Below are positions 59,504 through 64,000 of a DNA stretch of 64,000 nt, piece after piece (within the stretch, counting starts at the first letter, position 1; every line of letters begins with the position of its first letter). A model generated the notes under the pieces. It was not told where the DNA came from, made no database searches, and worked only from the letters and a program-made list of their open reading frames with translations. Made by a program: the position numbers and the translations under genes. Origin of the DNA: Anaerolineales bacterium (GTDB taxonomy: Bacteria; Chloroflexota; Anaerolineae; Aggregatilineales; J027); the NCBI GenBank assembly GCA_020634155.1, contig JACKCI010000002.1:1364001-1428000 (forward strand), read 5' to 3'.

Positions 59504-60250
59504 ATGACATGGTACCCCAAGGAACAACCCACCCCTTTTGACAACCAACCCATCCCCGGTCTTCAGTTCTTGGATGGGGACATGCTGGCAGCCTTCTTGG
59601 GTACAGATTGGGTCAAAGGTCAGAAGTACCCCATTGTTCATTATCCGCCCAACCTCGATATTGACCTGTGGGAAGGCAGTCGAACTCCCATTTATCACAT
59701 CTTTGGCGAGATGGACTTACCTTATCGCGGTACCCGCGATGAAATCTTTGTCATTGCCAGCCGGATTGCTGAAGCCTGTGGTTATCTAGTCAAGAAGATA
59801 GGGACAGACACCATTGATACTTGGGGACATGACACTGACGAGCATTTCCAGATCGTCTTTGATAACGAGACCAAGGTTATCAGTGATGTTCGCCAAATAT
59901 CCGAAACCCAAGAACCTCGCCCTGATAGATTGGTGCCCCTTTTGGATGAAGAAAGCCGCGCCAAGCTACCACCCTTGTATAGCAACGAGGAGTTAGGGAT
60001 GCAGGCCATCGCCCCGGTCAAGTTCTTTACACCTGATAGCGGCTGGACGTGGTATCCGACTGAGTTCGATGGTAAAGACTTATTCTTTGGCTTGGTCGCA
60101 GGTTTAGAAGTGGAGCTAGGGTATTTTTCGCTCACTGAACTGCTTAGTATTCGTGGTTCATTGGGCTTACCTGTGGAGCGCGATCTGTACTATGCCCCGA
60201 AGACCCTAGAAGAACTCCAGCGTATCCATCAGCAGGGAGGCATTGGCTAG
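59504..60250 (+). CDS. DUF2958-domain protein with novel N-terminal domain
   Basis: A 248-residue protein. Residues about 150-245 match the DUF2958 pattern (LPPLYSNEELG, then APVKFFTPDSGWTWYPTEFDG, then FGLVAGLEVELGYFSLTEL), a domain frequent in plasmids and integrative elements, of unknown role. The N-terminal 140 residues (with several GEMDLPYR / WEGSRTP-like stretches) belong to no family I know. It is the first of a run of eight co-oriented genes (59504-63663). Confidence 0.72.
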   Translation: MTWYPKEQPTPFDNQPIPGLQFLDGDMLAAFLGTDWVKGQKYPIVHYPPNLDIDLWEGSRTPIYHIFGEMDLPYRGTRDEIFVIASRIAEACGYLVKKIGTDTIDTWGHDTDEHFQIVFDNETKVISDVRQISETQEPRPDRLVPLLDEESRAKLPPLYSNEELGMQAIAPVKFFTPDSGWTWYPTEFDGKDLFFGLVAGLEVELGYFSLTELLSIRGSLGLPVERDLYYAPKTLEELQRIHQQGGIG

Positions 60251-60252
60251 GG

Positions 60253-60999
60253 ATGAGAAGACCCGACGACGACCACGCGCATCAGTTTCCCTTGGGTGTT
60301 GAGGTCGGGTGGTTGGTGGTCAAGCACTTGGAAGGGTTGCTTAAGCAATTAAACCAGCAGTTTCCCGATGAGCAAGCCGAAAGTTTACAAGCAGCGGTTG
60401 AAGAGGCTTTAACGACTTACGGCGAACACGTGGGCGAGTACATTGAAGCCCATCGCGCCTCCCAAACCCAACTTAATCATCCTATACCCGATGAAACTCC
60501 ACGCCGCTACTTTAATCCGGCAGAAGTGTTTGGCCTCACTGATCGCCAGCAACTCTACTATCGGGTGAGTGATGTCTGGTTTCAGGCTATTCTGAATCAC
60601 CCCGATACGGTTATCCATCGACTAGACTTATCCCAGAATGATTTCGGCGAATATCTGTTTGTGACTGTCAGCCGCACGGTTAACGATGAACAATCGGTGT
60701 TGTGTTTTTATGGTCTTGGCTACCACGAGCAGCGCGAGCAGTGGATCACCAAGCATTGGTATTGGTACAGCGTTCATCCCTATTCCCAACTCACTCAAGA
60801 ACGAGTATCCCTTGAGGAAGCCCATCACCAGCTTCAACAACGCCGTGAAGATCTGAAACCTTTGTTGACACAATCTGCTCCATCTGAGCGTGCGGTGTTG
60901 TTTAGGATGTTGGCTGAGTTAACCGATGAGAACAATGCACTTTCAGAACTAGATGACTTTGATGAGATGATGGGCAATCGGGGAGAGGGTGGAGAATGA
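60253..60999 (+). CDS. Paired unknown family A, copy 1 (248 aa)
   Basis: A 248-residue hypothetical protein. Residues about 92-245 are clearly related to the next gene (about half the positions identical by eye), including the stretch VSRTVNDEQSVLCFYGLGYH. An additional N-terminal 85 residues are not shared. The C-terminus is acidic. No catalytic motif or membrane segment. It starts 2 bp after the DUF2958 gene stop. Function unknown. Confidence 0.6.
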   Translation: MRRPDDDHAHQFPLGVEVGWLVVKHLEGLLKQLNQQFPDEQAESLQAAVEEALTTYGEHVGEYIEAHRASQTQLNHPIPDETPRRYFNPAEVFGLTDRQQLYYRVSDVWFQAILNHPDTVIHRLDLSQNDFGEYLFVTVSRTVNDEQSVLCFYGLGYHEQREQWITKHWYWYSVHPYSQLTQERVSLEEAHHQLQQRREDLKPLLTQSAPSERAVLFRMLAELTDENNALSELDDFDEMMGNRGEGGE

Positions 61000-61053
61000 G
61001 GTGTGAACAACTACCACTAAACGCTCATCATCAATCAACAACCTGTCTGGAGG

Positions 61054-61617
61054 ATGATGTCACTTGAAGATGACAAACACCGCTATCGCAACCCGGCTGA
61101 TACCTTTGGGTTAACGGGTAAAGAGCGACTCTATAGCCGAGTCAGTGATAAGAGTTTTCAAGCGATCTTGACCGATCCCGCTACAGTTATTCATCAAGTA
61201 GCGGTGGATAACAATCTGTTTGGGGAATACTTGTTTGTCACCCTCAGTCGCATGGCTGGCGAGCAACGGAGTGCTTTGACCTTTTATGGTCTTGGCTACC
61301 ATGACGAGCGGGAACAGTGGGTAACTGAAGTCTGGCACTGGTATGTGTCGCAATCACTCTCACGGGCTACCCAACACCAGATTTCACTGGAAGAAGCCCA
61401 GCAACAGATACAAGCGCGGCGCGAGGAGATTGCACCGTTTATGACCGAATACAACCCCTCACGGCGAGCATTGTTATTTGCGCTCCTAGCTGACCTAACC
61501 GATGAAGACGGGGCCGTTACCGAGATGGAAGACCTAGAGCGACTAGGCTATGCTGACTTGTTATGGGGTGAGTCAGATCCAAAAGTGGATGATGAAGAGG
61601 AAGATCATGACCAGTGA
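61054..61617 (+). CDS. Paired unknown family A, copy 2 (187 aa)
   Basis: A 187-residue paralogue of the previous gene, sharing GEYLFVT, FYGLGYH and the C-terminal LLFALLADLTDEDGAV region. GGAGG lies directly before the ATG pair (61054/61057), an unusually close spacing. It has a strongly acidic tail. The next gene (61607) starts within its last 11 bp. Function unknown. Confidence 0.6.
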   Translation: MMSLEDDKHRYRNPADTFGLTGKERLYSRVSDKSFQAILTDPATVIHQVAVDNNLFGEYLFVTLSRMAGEQRSALTFYGLGYHDEREQWVTEVWHWYVSQSLSRATQHQISLEEAQQQIQARREEIAPFMTEYNPSRRALLFALLADLTDEDGAVTEMEDLERLGYADLLWGESDPKVDDEEEDHDQ

Positions 61618-61792
61618 ACAGCCACCACTTGATGTCCAGCAGATTTTAGCCCTGAAAGACACCATCCGTGCTGCATGGGGGCAGTTGCCGGTTGAGCATC
61701 AAGCCTCACTCCTACTGGTACTCATTCGCGGGGTGTTAGAAGGAGAGTACGGGCAGTGGCTGGCCGAGGTTATGAGGTTACTTGATCTATGA
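61607..61792 (+). CDS. Paired unknown family B, copy 1 (61 aa)
   Basis: A 61-residue helical protein, starting inside the stop region of the previous gene. The core WGQLPVEHQASLLLVLIRGVLE matches the neighbouring gene's AWQALSPQQQASLALILVE, so the two are paralogues. It ends with an ATGA overlap (61789-61792) with copy 2, indicating translational coupling. No known domain. Confidence 0.55.
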   Translation: MTSEQPPLDVQQILALKDTIRAAWGQLPVEHQASLLLVLIRGVLEGEYGQWLAEVMRLLDL

Positions 61793-61998
61793 CTGAGCCA
61801 TCCTTATCTCAGCCACTCATTGATCTTCACTATCGCACTGTCATTTTGGAGGCATGGCAGGCCCTATCACCCCAGCAGCAGGCCAGTCTAGCCCTGATTT
61901 TAGTTGAGCGAGCGTTAGCGACTACTGAGCGAGTATGGTTGGTTGAAACCCTGTGGCTACGCCTGACCATGCTATTTGAGGCAGAGACCAAGGATTGA
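61789..61998 (+). CDS. Paired unknown family B, copy 2 (69 aa)
   Basis: A 69-residue helical protein coupled to copy 1 by ATGA. Similar AW-x-x-L-x-x-x-QQASL-x-L pattern and a C-terminal WLVETLWLRL segment. Probably helical bundles that pair as a heterodimer with copy 1, by inference. It is followed by family C copy 1 after 33 bp. Confidence 0.55.
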   Translation: MTEPSLSQPLIDLHYRTVILEAWQALSPQQQASLALILVERALATTERVWLVETLWLRLTMLFEAETKD

Positions 61999-62031
61999 GG
62001 AGGGTACCTCACCCATGTTAAGGTAATCCAC

Positions 62032-62556
62032 ATGCCAATTGAAAGCCGTTATCCTCTCAGTCTTAGCCAAGTCAGTGCTTATGCGATTATTGCCTTCCTC
62101 GAGCGTGGGGCATTGCCACCGACTGCCATTGCTCAAGATCCATATCTCACCCTTGAAATTGAGATTGAGGACATGCCCAGTATTCAGCAAGAGCGCATCT
62201 ATCGCCTTTTTGAAGTGGGCTATGAAGTTGGCGAGCAGCAATCCCTGACCACCGTTGAGCGCGTGTACCTGATTACGCGAGCATGGCTGATGTGGGTTGA
62301 CTTGGATGACCCCGACCTCGACCTCGGGCAACGATTGGTTGACTTGCCTGACCGCATGGAGGTGCTGCTCATTGCTGGTTTGCAAGTGATGGAACTCCTC
62401 GCCGAACTTGCCATCTTGGAGATTGTACGCGAGGCGGGACAACCCGTGACCTTGCGACCGCATGAGGGGCATCCACTGCTCGACCTGTCCCAAGTTCCCT
62501 TGCTGGATGCTTTTGTGGCGGGCTTTCAGGCCGGACAGGATGCTGTAAAGCCCTAA
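62032..62556 (+). CDS. Paired unknown family C, copy 1 (174 aa)
   Basis: A 174-residue protein, mostly helical. The middle and C-terminal parts match the following gene: VERVYLITRAWL, then DRMEVLLIAGLQVMELLAEL, and LLDAFVAGFQAGQ. No membrane segment or catalytic motif. The N-terminal 60 residues are less alike. Unknown function; member of the cassette of three duplicated families. Confidence 0.58.
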   Translation: MPIESRYPLSLSQVSAYAIIAFLERGALPPTAIAQDPYLTLEIEIEDMPSIQQERIYRLFEVGYEVGEQQSLTTVERVYLITRAWLMWVDLDDPDLDLGQRLVDLPDRMEVLLIAGLQVMELLAELAILEIVREAGQPVTLRPHEGHPLLDLSQVPLLDAFVAGFQAGQDAVKP

Positions 62557-62594
62557 TTGAACTTGGTGTATCAAACATGGTAGGCTACTCATCT

Positions 62595-63113
62595 ATGCCC
62601 AAAGAAAACCATCTCCTCAGCCTTGAACAAATTCAGACTGCCGCCCGCGAGGTGTTGCTTCAAAATGGCTATCACCTACCCACCATCATAGCCCAGAGTG
62701 AGAGCGCCCAGATTGTGGGCCAGATTCCGGAGTTGGGCGGGACGGGGGATGAAAAACAAGCGCAACTCTTTGCGTTGGGCTTTTTACTCTTCCAAGAGCG
62801 GGTACTAAAAGCATTGCATCAAGTCTATCTGATTACCGAAGCATGGTCGGTGATTTTCAAACAGCCACCTGCTGATATGGAAGTACGGCCTTCTCAGCAT
62901 CCTGATAGGGTGGAGGTGCTGATTATTGCAGGTCTTAATGTCATTGAGCAGATTGCCTCGCTGACCATGTATGAGATGGTGCGTGAGGCCGAAGAAGTTA
63001 TTGAACTGATTGAGATGAACACCGCCACAGAAGGCAGCGAAGTTCGCTCAGATCTTCTTAACGCCTTTGTCCTTGGTTTTCAGGCAGGAGCACAGCGCTT
63101 CCCATCTCACTGA
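62595..63113 (+). CDS. Paired unknown family C, copy 2 (172 aa)
   Basis: A 172-residue paralogue of the preceding gene (VYLITEAW, DRVEVLIIAGLNVIEQIAS, LLNAFVLGFQAGAQ). The ATG at 62595 (MPKENHL) matches copy 1's start (MPIESRYPL) and is chosen over 62577. It precedes the clamp-motif protein by 16 bp. Unknown function. Confidence 0.58.
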   Translation: MPKENHLLSLEQIQTAAREVLLQNGYHLPTIIAQSESAQIVGQIPELGGTGDEKQAQLFALGFLLFQERVLKALHQVYLITEAWSVIFKQPPADMEVRPSQHPDRVEVLIIAGLNVIEQIASLTMYEMVREAEEVIELIEMNTATEGSEVRSDLLNAFVLGFQAGAQRFPSH

Positions 63114-63129
63114 CATGCTATGCTAAGGC

Positions 63130-63663
63130 ATGCCCGAAGTACCTTTACAAGCCTCGTTGTTTGGCGATACTCTAGTAGATACTCGTACCCGGACTCAGAA
63201 AAAACGGGATAAACAGCTTCAAGCCCCTCAGCAACTTACGATGTTTTCTACACCGGAAATGGCCCAGTTTGGGGTCAATCCGCGACCATTACTACCCATG
63301 TCTCCTCACACTGCACTGCGTCTACTCATTCAAGACCCCCGTACTGATGAGCAGCGGTTACGGGATGAGCTACAGGCGGCGAACAACAACACCCACTCAC
63401 TTTTGGAGCAACTGGAGCAAGCCCATGTCCGAGCAGCATGGATGATGGGAGCGATTTATCTGGTGCTGAAGACTCAACCCCTGAATGAGGTTGCTTTATG
63501 GACGTTATGTGGGTTTGTGGCAGATTGGCCGACACAGTTTGAGAACCTGAGTATTGCTAAGTTGTATGAGGTGAAACGGACACCGGGGGGGAATAGGGTA
63601 CGAAAACCACTTGTGAAACCAACCGCGCCTAAGCCGCACCAGCTTACGGTACGGCATTTTTGA
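63130..63663 (+). CDS. Hypothetical protein with two clamp-binding-like motifs (177 aa)
   Basis: A 177-residue basic protein. Two short motifs of the Q-x-x-L/M-F type lie near the N-terminus: QASLF (near 7-11) and QLTMF (near 35-39). This pattern is typical of beta-sliding-clamp binding peptides. Following it is a coiled-coil-like helix (residues about 75-105) and a basic tail. It could link the cassette to replication. Unknown family. Confidence 0.55.
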   Translation: MPEVPLQASLFGDTLVDTRTRTQKKRDKQLQAPQQLTMFSTPEMAQFGVNPRPLLPMSPHTALRLLIQDPRTDEQRLRDELQAANNNTHSLLEQLEQAHVRAAWMMGAIYLVLKTQPLNEVALWTLCGFVADWPTQFENLSIAKLYEVKRTPGGNRVRKPLVKPTAPKPHQLTVRHF

Positions 63664-63742
63664 GGCCCTGCTCTGAAATACTGTTAGTTTTTCTATTACC
63701 GATGAATCGATGTGTATCATTCTCATAGCCGCTTTTTCCTGC

Positions 63743-63770
63743 TGTACAAAGCCCTCATTTGTGTTACATT
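63743..63770 (+). promoter_or_regulatory. Promoter of second BrnT-like gene
   Basis: TGTACA (63743-63748) and TACATT (63765-63770) at 16 bp, followed by the ATG at 63777. It repeats the first copy's promoter at 57212 almost letter for letter, so the whole promoter-gene unit has been duplicated. Confidence 0.5.
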
Positions 63771-63776
63771 GCAGGT

Positions 63777-64000
63777 ATGCTGCACATTCTTCAACTGATT
63801 TGGGATGACTGGAATGTGGAGCACATCGCTCAACATGACATTACCCCTCAAGAGGTTGAAGAAGTCTGTGCCAGCGAACACATTATGCTAGAAACCTATG
63901 GCTATCGGGTGATGATTGTCGGTCTGACCACCGCACAAAGATTCGTATCCGTAGTGTTGGCTCCAAAGGAACACGGTGTTTATTATCCGGTTACTGCGCG
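63777..64000 (+). CDS. BrnT-like toxin, second copy, truncated by window edge
   Basis: The first 74 codons of a second BrnT-like toxin. LIWDDWNVEHIAQHDITPQEVEEV and the later YGYRVMIVGLTTAQRFVSVVL and YYPVTAR segments match the copy at 57245 with scattered differences, mostly in the middle. The stop and an antitoxin are expected just past the window. Identical promoter text suggests duplication of the entire module; the differences suggest it is not brand new. Confidence 0.75.
   Translation, partial: MLHILQLIWDDWNVEHIAQHDITPQEVEEVCASEHIMLETYGYRVMIVGLTTAQRFVSVVLAPKEHGVYYPVTA

Larger units (their letters stand above)
44088..64000. mobile_element. Integrated conjugative/plasmid-like element inserted in comM (right end outside window)
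   Basis: Everything from the comM break to the window end has the look of a mobile element: DNA-transfer type ATPases, replication-relaxation proteins, primase-like gene, ParA partition operon with iterons, several toxin-antitoxin pairs, an AT-rich island and unknown gene families. The left junction is near 44087 by homology loss in comM. The right junction, attachment sites and integrase are not visible. Integration in comM is a known hotspot in other bacteria (for example Acinetobacter AbaR islands). Confidence 0.75.

Overview
The window is bacterial chromosomal DNA of moderate-to-high GC. Genes are packed tightly on both strands, with ATGA and TAATG overlaps and canonical TTGACA/TATAAT promoter elements. 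The mix of genes (ECF transporter ATPase pair, very long FtsK, GH13 and GH38 glycosidases, class I fructose-bisphosphatase, AmmeMemoRadiSam radical SAM enzyme, membrane glycosyltransferases, secreted SH3/beta-propeller proteins) suggests a Chloroflexota-like (Anaerolineae-type) bacterium. That placement is inference; no rRNA or other phylogenetic marker is present.

Region 1 (1-44.09 kb) is ordinary chromosome. It opens with the 3' part of an ECF transporter operon and an alpha/beta hydrolase. A secreted beta-propeller protein and a 2113-residue FtsK-type DNA translocase with two very long repetitive linkers follow. Next come a tRNA-Ala(CGC) with its own promoter and terminator, two glycosidases, a two-component system, and a GtrA / GT2 / GT39 lipid-linked sugar operon. 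A minus-strand housekeeping run carries frr, uppS, fbp, a membrane protein and an acyl-CoA carboxylase beta subunit. An IS256-like element has landed in the last codons of fbp. Phosphate transport, an ArsR-type regulator with an MFS exporter, ADP-ribosylglycohydrolase, amrS, OsmC, a Ser/Thr kinase, an SDR enzyme, a glycosyltransferase, folK and a GT39-like protein complete it.

Region 2 (about 44.09 kb to beyond the end) looks like an integrated conjugative or plasmid-like element. It starts exactly where a comM/yifB gene is cut: only the C-terminal third of comM remains, at the left border. The element carries two VirD4/HerA-like ATPases, two replication-relaxation family proteins, a primase-like protein with a CHC2 zinc finger, an AT-rich cargo pair, and a ParA/ribbon-helix-helix partition operon with palindromic iterons. 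It also has a candidate standalone HEARO/omega RNA, a roughly 600-bp block of hairpins without genes, several toxin-antitoxin modules and an orphan receiver protein. Divergent from an HTH/TPR regulator is a 53-residue membrane protein. At the right lies a run of eight unrecognised or DUF-type genes in which three different families each occur as an adjacent paralogous pair. No integrase or recognised relaxase is visible, so the mobility machinery is either beyond the window or of an unfamiliar kind.

The best candidates for something undescribed are the ATPase / replication-relaxation / primase module with the three paired families, the standalone omega-RNA-like element, and the AT-rich two-gene cargo. 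All family assignments were made by reading motifs by eye; no database search was run.
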